Shown in pieces: positions 1 to 8,375 of a stretch of 64,000 nt of DNA (position 1 is the stretch's first letter; every line of letters starts with the position of its first letter). The DNA is taken from positions 3,410,001-3,474,000 of the forward strand of contig NZ_CP022987.1 in assembly GCF_004022565.1 (NCBI RefSeq), given 5' to 3'. The stretch comes from Pollutimonas thiosulfatoxidans. GTDB lineage: Bacteria > Pseudomonadota > Gammaproteobacteria > Burkholderiales > Burkholderiaceae_B. The translations under genes and the position numbers were made by a program. A model generated the notes under the pieces. That model searched no databases and was not told the origin of the DNA. It was given only the letters and a program-made list of their open reading frames with translations.

Positions 1-49
1 TCCCGCGACTGGCGCCGGTAATGAAGACGGTGGGGGTGAGCTGTGACAT
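1..49 (-). CDS. Short-chain dehydrogenase/reductase, N-terminal fragment
   Basis: The gene runs off the left edge of the window, so only its first 16 codons are visible. They read MSQLTPTVFITGASRG, the first beta strand and the glycine-rich TGxSRG cofactor loop that opens the Rossmann fold of short-chain dehydrogenases/reductases. The family binds NAD(H) or NADP(H); the substrate cannot be inferred from this piece. It is divergent from ilvD. The 187 bases between the two start codons (50-236) hold no other gene that I can see and must carry both promoters. Confidence 0.7.
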   Translation of the reverse strand, partial: MSQLTPTVFITGASRG

Positions 50-236
50 GCGGCTTCCTGTAGCTTGAGCGATTTTTGCATTCTATCCCTAGTGCACAAT
101 TGTCGCCGCGTCGGTGCCTGTAGCGTCTGCAGGGTCATCAAGACGTTCGCGCCGGGCGGGGGTAAACTCTATAAAATGCTTGGCGACCGAGCCTTCCCGT
201 CGCTGGCCGCCTCCCTTGAAAGCTGAAAGGAACAAC

Positions 237-1922
237 ATGAGCAAAACCAAACCCCTGCGATCCGCCAACATTACACAGGGTCCAGCCCGCGCACCGAACC
301 GGTCCATGTACTACGCGCTCGGTTACAAGGAAGAAGATTTCAACAAGCCCATGGTGGGCGTTGCCAACGGGCATAGCACCATCACCCCCTGTAACAGCGG
401 TCTGCAGAAGCTGGCTGACGCCGCCATTGCGGCAATCGAAGAGTCAGGCGGCAATGCGCAGGTATTTGGTACGCCAACGATTTCCGACGGCATGGCCATG
501 GGCACGGAAGGCATGAAGTACTCGCTGGTCTCCCGCGAGGTTATCGCCGATTGCGTCGAAACCTGCGTGCAGGGCCAGTGGATGGACGGCGTCGTAGTTA
601 TCGGCGGCTGCGACAAGAACATGCCAGGCGGCATGATGGGCATGCTGCGCGCCAATGTGCCATCCATTTACGTCTATGGCGGCACCATACTTCCTGGCCG
701 CCTGCACAACAAAGACCTCAATATCGTCAGCGTGTTTGAGGCCGTGGGCGAGAACGCCGCCGGCCGCATGAGCGATCAGGAACTGCGGCAAATCGAATTG
801 CACGCCATACCGGGGCCGGGCTCTTGCGGCGGCATGTACACGGCCAACACCATGAGCTCCGCCTTCGAGGCACTGGGCATGAGCCTGCCGTATTCGTCCA
901 CCATGGCCAACGTGCACGACGAGAAAACCGCCTCTGCGGCCGAGTCGGCGCGGGTCTTGTTGAAGGCTATCGAGCTCGATCTCAAGCCGCGCGACATCGT
1001 CACGCGCGCATCCATCGAGAACGCAGTCAGCGTCGTGATGGCCACGGGTGGTTCGACCAACGCCGTGCTGCACATCCTGGCGATTGCCCATGCAGCAGGC
1101 GTCGAGTGGACCATCGACGACTTCGAGCGCGTGCGCCAGCGTGTTCCGGTTATTTGCGACCTGAAGCCCAGCGGGCATTATCTGGCGGTCGACCTGCACC
1201 AGGCCGGCGGCATCCCGCAAGTGATGAAGGTGCTGCTTGCGGCTGGTTTGCTCAATGGCGATTGCATGACCATTACCGGTCAGACCATAGCCGAAGTGCT
1301 CAAGGACATTCCCGATACGCCACGCGCCGACCAGAAAGTCATCTTCCCGGTCGACAAGGCGCTATACAAGCAGGGCCACTTGGCCATTCTGAAGGGCAAC
1401 CTGTCGCCGGAAGGCGCTGTCGCCAAAATAACGGGCTTGAAAAATCCTGTCATCACCGGCCCTGCGCGTGTGTTCGACGACGAGCAATCCGCCCTCCAGG
1501 CCATCCTGGCTGGCAAGATCAAGGCGGGCGATGTCATGGTTTTGCGTTACCTCGGACCCAAGGGTGGGCCCGGCATGCCCGAGATGCTGGCGCCTACAGG
1601 CGCCCTCATCGGCGCCGGCCTGGGCGATTCGGTAGGTTTGATCACCGATGGCCGCTTCTCGGGTGGTACCTGGGGCATGGTGGTGGGGCATGTGGCGCCG
1701 GAAGCGGCAGTGGGTGGCACGATAGCCCTGGTGCAAGAGAACGACTCGATCACCATCGATGCGCACCAGTTGCTGTTGCAGCTGCACGTATCGGACGACC
1801 AGCTGGAGCAGCGCCGTCAGTCCTGGACTGCGCCGGCACCACGCTATACCCGTGGGGTACAGGCCAAGTTCGCTTTCAATGCGTCCACGGCCAGCACCGG
1901 GGCGGTTCTGGATAACTTCTAG
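237..1922 (+). CDS. ilvD: Dihydroxy-acid dehydratase
   Basis: This 561-residue cytoplasmic enzyme dehydrates 2,3-dihydroxy-isovalerate and 2,3-dihydroxy-3-methylvalerate to the 2-oxo acids in valine and isoleucine synthesis. IlvD/Edd family motifs are clear: NITQGPARAPNRSMYYALG near the start, the cysteine-bearing GGCDKNMPGG and GPGSCGGMYTANTMSS motifs that ligate the iron-sulfur cluster, and TDGRFSGGTWGMVVGHVAPEA near the C terminus. Length is typical. The start at 237 was preferred because family similarity begins there and a GAAAGG ribosome-binding site lies six bases upstream; the reading frame stays open further upstream, to 114, without family similarity. It converges on an MFS gene only seven bases beyond its stop. 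Confidence 0.97.
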   Translation: MSKTKPLRSANITQGPARAPNRSMYYALGYKEEDFNKPMVGVANGHSTITPCNSGLQKLADAAIAAIEESGGNAQVFGTPTISDGMAMGTEGMKYSLVSREVIADCVETCVQGQWMDGVVVIGGCDKNMPGGMMGMLRANVPSIYVYGGTILPGRLHNKDLNIVSVFEAVGENAAGRMSDQELRQIELHAIPGPGSCGGMYTANTMSSAFEALGMSLPYSSTMANVHDEKTASAAESARVLLKAIELDLKPRDIVTRASIENAVSVVMATGGSTNAVLHILAIAHAAGVEWTIDDFERVRQRVPVICDLKPSGHYLAVDLHQAGGIPQVMKVLLAAGLLNGDCMTITGQTIAEVLKDIPDTPRADQKVIFPVDKALYKQGHLAILKGNLSPEGAVAKITGLKNPVITGPARVFDDEQSALQAILAGKIKAGDVMVLRYLGPKGGPGMPEMLAPTGALIGAGLGDSVGLITDGRFSGGTWGMVVGHVAPEAAVGGTIALVQENDSITIDAHQLLLQLHVSDDQLEQRRQSWTAPAPRYTRGVQAKFAFNASTASTGAVLDNF

Positions 1923-1929
1923 CGCGTTC

Positions 1930-3132
1930 TTATTCGGCGTCGAAAGCCGTCCGGTAGCGCCACAGCAGCCACAGGCAAATACCGGACGGCACCACCAGCG
2001 AGGCGAAAGCCAGGCCATAGCTGCCCAGCGCGGTAGCGATCAAACCAAAGAGGGGTGGTCCGACGACGACACCCATAAATGTCATGGACAGCGTGCCGGC
2101 CGTTGCCATGCTGGTTTGGCCGGGCGGCGCCTGGCGCGCCACTTCAGCCAGATAAACGCCATTCCAGCCTACGGCACAACTGCCAAATACCGCCACGACG
2201 ATCAGTACGGCCACGTGCGAGTCGATGCGGCCCAGAAAGGGTGTGATGACGGCGCATAAGATGATCAGCAGCGCCACCACAATCAGCATGTTGGTCGAAC
2301 CCAGGTAACGATCGGCCACGTAGCCCCACAGCAAGCGACCGGCAACCCCCGCCGCCTGGGCCACCGCCAGGACGAAGCCCGCAAGCACCAGTCCCATCAG
2401 CAAGTCGTGGTGCAAAAAGGTCACCAGGTAAGTCGACAGCGACAACTGGGCAATGGAGAACATGAAGGACACCGCGGCCAGTACCGTCAGGCTGCGATGG
2501 CTGAACACCAGGCGCAGGGGTCCGGCCAGGCCGCTACCGAACGACAGGCGCTGGGTTTTGTCCTTGTCCGCGTCCAGCGTTGCACATAAGGGCTGGATCG
2601 CTACCGCGCAAAGGATGCTGGCGGCGGCGACAGTCAGGAATGCCGCTTGCCAGCCGATCAGGTCGGCCAGACCGGGTACGATCAAGCCGGCCAGCACGCC
2701 GCCCAGTGGTACCCCGGTTTGCTTGATCGAGAATACGAAAGACATGCGGTGAGCGGGTGTACTACGCACCAGCAGGTGGGAGCTGGATGGCGTGATCGGG
2801 CCGTAGCCCAGCCCGACCAGGACTGCGCCCAGAGCCGTGGCGATGGGTGACTCGATGGTGCACACCGCGACGCCTACGCCGCAGAGCAGCAAGCCGGTCT
2901 GGCTGGCACGTATGGCGCCAAAGCGCCGTACTGCGCCGCCCGACAGCAAGCTGGCAGTCATTGCGCCGGCATAGGCCAGCGCGATGTAAAGCCCGACATA
3001 GGCGGCTGATATTTCCAGGGTGGCAGCCACAGCGGGCGCGACGACCGGCAGCGTGAGCAGGGACATCGCCACCAAGGACTGCACGGTCAGAGTCGCCGCG
3101 AGCACCAGGCCTGCCGACGGAGTAGGATTCAT
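1930..3132 (-). CDS. MFS transporter
   Basis: This 400-residue, very hydrophobic protein has about twelve predicted membrane segments in two halves. The first half contains the loop GGAVRRFGAIRA, matching the MFS loop 2-3 signature, and FSIKQTGVPLGGVLAG in segment 5 resembles the antiporter-type motif C region. It is therefore a Major Facilitator inner-membrane carrier of the small-molecule/anion or drug type. Nothing in the context names its substrate. It is divergent from nadE, with 75 bases between the start codons, and convergent with ilvD. Confidence 0.85.
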   Translation of the reverse strand: MNPTPSAGLVLAATLTVQSLVAMSLLTLPVVAPAVAATLEISAAYVGLYIALAYAGAMTASLLSGGAVRRFGAIRASQTGLLLCGVGVAVCTIESPIATALGAVLVGLGYGPITPSSSHLLVRSTPAHRMSFVFSIKQTGVPLGGVLAGLIVPGLADLIGWQAAFLTVAAASILCAVAIQPLCATLDADKDKTQRLSFGSGLAGPLRLVFSHRSLTVLAAVSFMFSIAQLSLSTYLVTFLHHDLLMGLVLAGFVLAVAQAAGVAGRLLWGYVADRYLGSTNMLIVVALLIILCAVITPFLGRIDSHVAVLIVVAVFGSCAVGWNGVYLAEVARQAPPGQTSMATAGTLSMTFMGVVVGPPLFGLIATALGSYGLAFASLVVPSGICLWLLWRYRTAFDAE

Positions 3133-3207
3133 GTTTTATTTTCTGCGTTAGCTACCTGGCGTATCATAATCTTTTGAGCCAGCTGCCACACTACACCAGG
3201 ACATACC

Positions 3208-4038
3208 GTGTTAACTGACGAACAGCGCGCGATGCAGCGCGACATCATCAATGAACTTAACGTGAAGGCCGATTTCGATGCGGAAAGCGAGATCCGGCGC
3301 CGAGTCGCCTTCCTGGCCGATTATCTGGTCGAGACCAATACACGTGCCCTGGTCCTGGGTATCAGCGGCGGGGTCGATTCGCTGGTGGCAGGGTGTTTGG
3401 CGCAGCGGGCAGTCGATGTGGTCCGTAACCGCGGGCGTGAGGCCACCTTCATTGCCATGCGGCTTCCTTACGGCCAGCAACGCGACGAGTCCGACGCTCA
3501 GGCAGCCCTGCAGGTGATCAGTCCCGACAAGACCTTGGCGGTCAATATCCAGGCAGCCAGCGACAGCATGCTGCAGGCGCTGGTCGAAGGCGGAACGGCG
3601 TTTCGTGACGCCACCGAGCAAGATTTTTTATTGGGCAACATCAAGGCGCGTCAACGCATGATCGCGCAATATGCCGTGGCCGGCGCTTATGGCGGCCTGG
3701 TGGTGGGAACCGATCATGCGGCAGAAGCCCTGATGGGTTTTTTCACTAAATTTGGCGATGGCGCGGCCGACATCACGCCACTGGCTGGGCTGAACAAGCG
3801 CCGCGTACGGGCGCTGGGGGCGGCCATGGGAGCCCCCGAAGCGCTGGTCATGAAGATACCGACGGCCGACCTGGAGTCGTTGTCGCCGCTTAAGCCGGAT
3901 GAGGACGCTTTCGGGGTTACCTACGGCCAGATCGACGACTTCCTCGAAGGCAAGGACATCCCCGCCGCTGCAGCCGACGTCATCTTATTAACGTATCGCA
4001 GGTCGGAACACAAACGCTCGCTGCCCATAGCGCCCTGA
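3208..4038 (+). CDS. nadE: NH3-dependent NAD(+) synthetase
   Basis: This 276-residue cytoplasmic enzyme amidates nicotinic acid adenine dinucleotide to NAD+ with ATP and ammonia. The N-type ATP pyrophosphatase loop GISGGVDS is present near residue 52, followed by RLPYGQQRDE and VVGTDHAAEALMGFFTKFGDGAADITPL, all characteristic of NadE. The length equals that of the E. coli enzyme, and no glutaminase domain is fused, so it should use free ammonia. The start is GTG; residues from there match the family start. The TauE-type gene follows five bases after the stop and is probably cotranscribed. Confidence 0.96.
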   Translation: MLTDEQRAMQRDIINELNVKADFDAESEIRRRVAFLADYLVETNTRALVLGISGGVDSLVAGCLAQRAVDVVRNRGREATFIAMRLPYGQQRDESDAQAALQVISPDKTLAVNIQAASDSMLQALVEGGTAFRDATEQDFLLGNIKARQRMIAQYAVAGAYGGLVVGTDHAAEALMGFFTKFGDGAADITPLAGLNKRRVRALGAAMGAPEALVMKIPTADLESLSPLKPDEDAFGVTYGQIDDFLEGKDIPAAAADVILLTYRRSEHKRSLPIAP

Positions 4039-4043
4039 TTTCC

Positions 4044-4787
4044 TTGCAAGTCGCACTGCTGTTTCTCCTGGCGCTGTCCGTCCTGGGCACGTCGTTCCTG
4101 TCTGGTGTGTTCGGCATGGCCGGCGGCATGGTCCTGATGGGCATCCTTGTTGCCTTTTTGCCGGTGTCCGCTGCCATGGTATTGCATGGCACCGCGCAAA
4201 TGACATCCAACGGCTGGCGCGCCTGGTTGTGGCGCCGCAATACCGACTACCGCATATTCGCCCGCTATATAGTGGGATTGCTTGCGGCAGGCCTGCTGTT
4301 CAGCTTCATAGGTTTTGTTCCCGATCGTGCTCTGGTGCTGATCTCACTGGGCATCATTCCGTTTCTTGCGGTGTTGATCCCGGGGCGCTATGTGCCTCAG
4401 GCCAGCACGCGCTATGGCGCTGAGGTCTGCGGCTTTCTGAACACATGCATGCAGTTCATTGCCGGCGTATCAGGGCCCTTGCTGGATGTGTTTTTCGTAC
4501 GAAGTCCGATGGATCGCAGGGCAGTGGTCGCAACCAAGGCAGCGTGCCAGACCTTGTCCCACGCGGCCAAGCTGGTTTACTTCAGCTATGCCATGGGCGG
4601 CGAGAGCGGCGTCGAATACATAGCGATGGCCGTTGCCGTCGCCATGGCCATCGCCGGTACGACCCTGAGCAAGTTCGTATTGGAGAAGCTTTCGGATCAT
4701 CAGTTCCGGCGCTGGACCCAGGGCCTTGTCATGGTGATAGGCTCGGTGTATTTGACCCAGGGCATCTACGTGCTGGCTACCCGCTAG
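4044..4787 (+). CDS. TauE/SafE family permease
   Basis: This 247-residue membrane protein has roughly seven to eight hydrophobic segments. Its N terminus (FLSGVFGMAGGMVLMG) carries the repeated glycine-rich segment typical of the TauE/SafE (DUF81) family, inner-membrane carriers proposed to export sulfite, sulfoacetate or other organic anions. A TTG start five bases after nadE fits the frame and suggests translational coupling; no ATG would give a full first membrane segment. Its last four bases overlap the 3' end of the convergent pncC-like gene. The substrate is unknown. Confidence 0.8.
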   Translation: MQVALLFLLALSVLGTSFLSGVFGMAGGMVLMGILVAFLPVSAAMVLHGTAQMTSNGWRAWLWRRNTDYRIFARYIVGLLAAGLLFSFIGFVPDRALVLISLGIIPFLAVLIPGRYVPQASTRYGAEVCGFLNTCMQFIAGVSGPLLDVFFVRSPMDRRAVVATKAACQTLSHAAKLVYFSYAMGGESGVEYIAMAVAVAMAIAGTTLSKFVLEKLSDHQFRRWTQGLVMVIGSVYLTQGIYVLATR

Positions 4788-5287
4788 CTTGCGTCGAGCA
4801 GCCCGAAGTAGTGGGGTATCCGTTGCAAGGCATATTCGGCGCTCGCGAGCCGGATTTCCGTTCGGTCGCCCGGAAAGCGGCGTGTCTCGCTGAAAAGGAC
4901 GGCATCGCCCGGCTTATCCCCATCATGACGACGAAAAGCCCAGGCAAAGCACTGCGTTCCGGCCGGGATGTCGTCGTCGACGTCGTCCGTTACCCCCGTG
5001 TTCGAGATAGCCACATTGGCGCGGCTATTGCCCAATGCGCCTTGAGCCATCTCGCGCGCGACTTCTTCGCTGGTCAGGTTGTAGCGCTCCAGTGTCTGGT
5101 CCGAGACCGACAGACAACGCTGCTTGGCCTGGACCGAATAGGTGACAAAGGCGCAATCCAGCAATTTTCCCGCGCCCGGGATGTCGGCCAGCGTGGCGGC
5201 TATCAGCCCCCCAGTGCAAGACTCGGCCGTCACCAGCATCAGGTCGTGTTCGCGCATGAACCCGGCAACCTCTTCCATGTTTTTCAT
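4784..5287 (-). CDS. pncC: CinA-family nicotinamide-nucleotide amidase (stand-alone)
   Basis: This 167-residue protein corresponds to the C-terminal CinA domain alone. The diagnostic motif TAESCTGGLIAATLADIPGA appears near residue 20, followed by FVTYSVQAKQRCLSVS and GALGNSRANVAISNTGV. Stand-alone members deamidate nicotinamide mononucleotide to nicotinate mononucleotide in the pyridine-nucleotide salvage cycle. Proximity to nadE, one gene away on the other strand, fits NAD metabolism. The gene lies just upstream of the otsBA pair's end on the same strand, but with its own start. Confidence 0.9.
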   Translation of the reverse strand: MKNMEEVAGFMREHDLMLVTAESCTGGLIAATLADIPGAGKLLDCAFVTYSVQAKQRCLSVSDQTLERYNLTSEEVAREMAQGALGNSRANVAISNTGVTDDVDDDIPAGTQCFAWAFRRHDGDKPGDAVLFSETRRFPGDRTEIRLASAEYALQRIPHYFGLLDAS

Positions 5288-5305
5288 TGGGTGCTCCTTG
5301 TTCCG

Positions 5306-6673
5306 CTAGCTTTCCAGATCGCCAAGAAAGCGGTCCCGCCAGCGCGACAGATCATTGGCGCGCAAGACTTCCATCAGGTGCTCGTATCTTTTCTTGCGCT
5401 GTTGCAAAGGCATGCGCAGAGCAAGATCCAGGCCGTCGGCCATGGCTTTGGTATCGAAGGGGTTCACCATGATCGCGCCATCCTGCATTTCGGCGGCCGC
5501 ACCGGCAAACTCGGACAGCACCAGTACCCCGGGATCATCGGCCGGTTGCGAGGCAATGTACTCTTTGGCAACGAGGTTCATCCCGTCACGCATGGGTGTG
5601 ACCAGGCCCACCTGAGAGGCGCGGAAAAACGACATCAGCAAGCTACGTTCGTAAGACCGGTTCATGTAGCGTATGGGTGTCCAGGAAAGCTCGGTCCACT
5701 TGCCGTTGATGCGTCCGGCAGCACTTTCCAGCTGGCGCCGAATTTGCCGGTATCCCTGTACGTCTTGGCGGGACGGCGGGGCGATCTGCACCAGTGTCAC
5801 TTTGCCGCGATGTTGCGGCGCAGTTTCCAGCAAGCAGTCGAAGGCATCGAAGCGCTGTACCAGCCCTTTGCTGTAATCAAGGCGATCAACGCTCACGATA
5901 AGCTTGCGATGCTGCAGGCCGGCCTTCAGGGCGTCCAGTTGCTTGGATCGCGCTGATTGCTTGGACAGTGTTTTCACCTGGTCGGGATGAATGCCGATCG
6001 GGTAGCTGCCCACCCGGATACGGCGCTCGCCCACTTGCAGTATGTCTCCTTCGAGGACGCCGTCCAGATGGCGAGTGGCGTAATCGACAAAGGCCTGGGT
6101 ATCGCCTTGGGTCTGAAAGCCGACCAGGTCGTACTGGCAAAGTGCCAGCACCAGCTCGCGGTGCCGCGGGATGGTCCGCAGCACCGAAGGGCTGGGGAAG
6201 GGAATGTGCAGGAAGAAACCGATGCGGTTGTCCAGGCCCTGTTCGCGGCAGGCCTGAGCCAAAGGGATGAGATGGTAATCGTGCACCCAAAGGCGGTCCG
6301 TGGGCTGGGCCAGCGTCGCCAGCAAGGCGGCAAACCGTTGGTTGACTTCGACATAGCCCTTGTAGTCTTCCCCGTTGTACTGGCTAAGGTCAATACGGTA
6401 ATGAAATGTGGGCCACAAGACGCCATTGGAAAACCCCCGATAGTAGCGGTCGTAATCGCGTTGGGTCAGCGGTATGGTGCAGAAGTCGATGTTATCTACG
6501 GTCTCGGTGACGGGCGCCGTGGAAGGCTCGCCCGATATATCGCCGCTCCAGCCCAGCCAGATGCCGCCCGTCTCGCGCAGCGCATCAAGCACGCCGACTA
6601 CCAGGCCGCCCGCCGTGCTCTTGCCTTCAGTGATGGGCGCCACACGATTCGATACAACGATCAACCTGCTCAT
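5306..6673 (-). CDS. otsA: Alpha,alpha-trehalose-phosphate synthase (GT20)
   Basis: This 455-residue glycosyltransferase family 20 enzyme makes trehalose 6-phosphate from UDP-glucose and glucose 6-phosphate in the cytoplasm. The N terminus MSRLIVVSNRVAPI with GGLVVGVLDAL forms the donor-binding loop, and WVHDYHLIPLA, FFLHIPFPS, SVDRLDYSKGL and VAKEYIASQ are family motifs. The start was set at 6673, where similarity begins. It lies 40 bases downstream of otsB and completes trehalose synthesis with it, probably for osmotic protection. Confidence 0.95.
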   Translation of the reverse strand: MSRLIVVSNRVAPITEGKSTAGGLVVGVLDALRETGGIWLGWSGDISGEPSTAPVTETVDNIDFCTIPLTQRDYDRYYRGFSNGVLWPTFHYRIDLSQYNGEDYKGYVEVNQRFAALLATLAQPTDRLWVHDYHLIPLAQACREQGLDNRIGFFLHIPFPSPSVLRTIPRHRELVLALCQYDLVGFQTQGDTQAFVDYATRHLDGVLEGDILQVGERRIRVGSYPIGIHPDQVKTLSKQSARSKQLDALKAGLQHRKLIVSVDRLDYSKGLVQRFDAFDCLLETAPQHRGKVTLVQIAPPSRQDVQGYRQIRRQLESAAGRINGKWTELSWTPIRYMNRSYERSLLMSFFRASQVGLVTPMRDGMNLVAKEYIASQPADDPGVLVLSEFAGAAAEMQDGAIMVNPFDTKAMADGLDLALRMPLQQRKKRYEHLMEVLRANDLSRWRDRFLGDLES

Positions 6674-6713
6674 TCTTGGTCCTTGTTTCCGGTGGCTGGT
6701 CCGGCGTGCTGTG

Positions 6714-7514
6714 TCATGCCGACGGTAGGCTGGCCAGCCAGGCGCGTAGGGCTTCGGGGTTGGGCAGACGCGAGCGCGCTTGTGTCGGGCCGCCGCCGAT
6801 CTTGATTGTGATGCCGTCCATGGCGTTGACGGCGGCAAACGCCGATTCGTCGGTCAGATCGTCACCGGCCATCAGCGCCATGCGGCCGCTAAACGGTGGC
6901 GTGCTCATAAATGCGCTTACCGCTGTGCCCTTGCTGACGCCCCGCGGCTTTATCTCTACCACCATCTTTCCCTTTTGAAGATCGAAGCTATGGCCGTGGT
7001 GCGCGAGGGCGCGCAGGACCGACGCCTGGACCTGAGCGGCCAGATGCGGCGCGTTGCGATAGTGGAACGCCACGGATAAGGCCTTGCGTTCAAGCAGGGT
7101 TCCGGGCATGGATGCGGCATCGCGCGCCAGCGCGCTGGCAATCCCCGTCAAGGCGTCATGGTCGATGGCCACGCGCTTGACCTGGCCTTGCGTGTTTCTG
7201 ACGTGCGCCCCGTGCAGGGCAGCGCAAGGCAGCGTCAGCGGGGACAGCATGCGGTCGATGTCGGGGGCGTCCCGGCCTGAAATGATTGCTACGGCACCGT
7301 TGCAGGCGTTATGCAGATGTCGGAGCAGAACCAGGGTCGTTGAGGGCACACAGGCCTGATTCGGCGTGTTGGCGATAGGTGCCAGCGTACCGTCCAGGTC
7401 CAGGAAAAGTGCCAATTTGGTCAATGGGTGCCGCGGCGGCGTCATGTCTGGCTGTGCGGACACTGTCGCGCCCGGGCCACCCGCCGCCGGGCCTAGCTTC
7501 GGATCTACCGTCAT
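6714..7514 (-). CDS. otsB: Trehalose-phosphatase
   Basis: This 266-residue HAD-superfamily phosphatase dephosphorylates trehalose 6-phosphate. Motif I is LALFLDLDGTLAPI with the nucleophilic aspartate; IISGRDAPDIDRML is motif II, KGTAVSAFM carries the lysine region, and MAGDDLTDESAFAAVN is motif IV. The start at 7514 has a GAGG ribosome-binding site seven bases upstream. It is the first gene of an otsB-otsA operon, and its promoter lies in the 135-bp gap shared with the divergent phosphopantetheinyl transferase. Confidence 0.95.
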   Translation of the reverse strand: MTVDPKLGPAAGGPGATVSAQPDMTPPRHPLTKLALFLDLDGTLAPIANTPNQACVPSTTLVLLRHLHNACNGAVAIISGRDAPDIDRMLSPLTLPCAALHGAHVRNTQGQVKRVAIDHDALTGIASALARDAASMPGTLLERKALSVAFHYRNAPHLAAQVQASVLRALAHHGHSFDLQKGKMVVEIKPRGVSKGTAVSAFMSTPPFSGRMALMAGDDLTDESAFAAVNAMDGITIKIGGGPTQARSRLPNPEALRAWLASLPSA

Positions 7515-7649
7515 GAGTTTGCCTCGTCGCAGTGCACCACTAGTATGCACCATAGCAAGTCTCGTGCACATGGGCCATGTTACGGCTTGTGGCGGGCGGT
7601 CCCATGCGAAGATCGCGTATTCTACGCATTATGCAATCCGGGCCAGATA

Positions 7650-8375
7650 ATGACTTCAATGGAAACTGACCATTTGCGGTGTATCGATAGCTTGCAGCCC
7701 ACTATGGTAAGGGTCGGCCAGGGCAACTGCCACATCTGGCAATGGAAGCTGACCGACTGCTCTGCCACACTCGCTGCCTTGCTGCAGGTGCTTTCCGCCG
7801 ACGAGCAACACCGTGCCCACACTTTTTTGGCTCAACCGGCACGCGATACCTTCGTTCAAGTGCGTGCGGTGTTGCGCCTTCTACTGGCCGAACGGCTGAA
7901 TACGGCGGCAGCTGACATCCGCTTCCAGTACGGCAAATTTCGCAAGCCTGCATTGCTGGAAAATAGCAGCGACAGCCACTTTAATGTGGCTCACTCGGGC
8001 GATTATGCGCTGATCGCCGTGGCGCAAGGGTATGAAGTGGGCGTCGACATAGAGCGCATGCGCGCACCGCGCGACCTGGCTTCGCTGGCGGAAATTATCA
8101 TGTCTCCCGCCGAAATGCAGCGCTGGCGAAAACTACCCGACCAGGCCAGAATTGCCGCCTTCTTTTTTGCCTGGACCGCCAAGGAAGCGGTATCCAAGGC
8201 GGTGGGGCAAGGGCTGCAACTGGACTTTGCAACACTGGATACGGGTATTGGCCAGGACGGCGACACGTGTGACGGAGTCCAGGTGATCGCCGGCGAGTAC
8301 GGCCCCTGTGCTTTTTGTTCCTTAGCGGTTCCCGATGGCTATTCTGCTGCCCTTGCGTTGCGGCTTGCTGCCTGA
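7650..8375 (+). CDS. 4'-phosphopantetheinyl transferase (Sfp type)
   Basis: This 241-residue Sfp/Gsp-type enzyme transfers phosphopantetheine from CoA to carrier-domain serines. The signatures are the mid-protein FNVAHSGDYALIAVA, then VGVDIERMR with its magnesium-binding Asp and Glu, and FFFAWTAKEAVSKAVGQGL. Placed beside a megasynthase cluster with five carrier domains, it is probably the dedicated activating enzyme, though such enzymes can also serve primary metabolism. The start is uncertain: ATG 7650 and ATG 7659 are both possible and neither has a strong ribosome-binding site. Its last 37 bases overlap the 3' end of the convergent NRPS-B gene, which suggests that the two have long been linked. 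Confidence 0.92.
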   Translation: MTSMETDHLRCIDSLQPTMVRVGQGNCHIWQWKLTDCSATLAALLQVLSADEQHRAHTFLAQPARDTFVQVRAVLRLLLAERLNTAAADIRFQYGKFRKPALLENSSDSHFNVAHSGDYALIAVAQGYEVGVDIERMRAPRDLASLAEIIMSPAEMQRWRKLPDQARIAAFFFAWTAKEAVSKAVGQGLQLDFATLDTGIGQDGDTCDGVQVIAGEYGPCAFCSLAVPDGYSAALALRLAA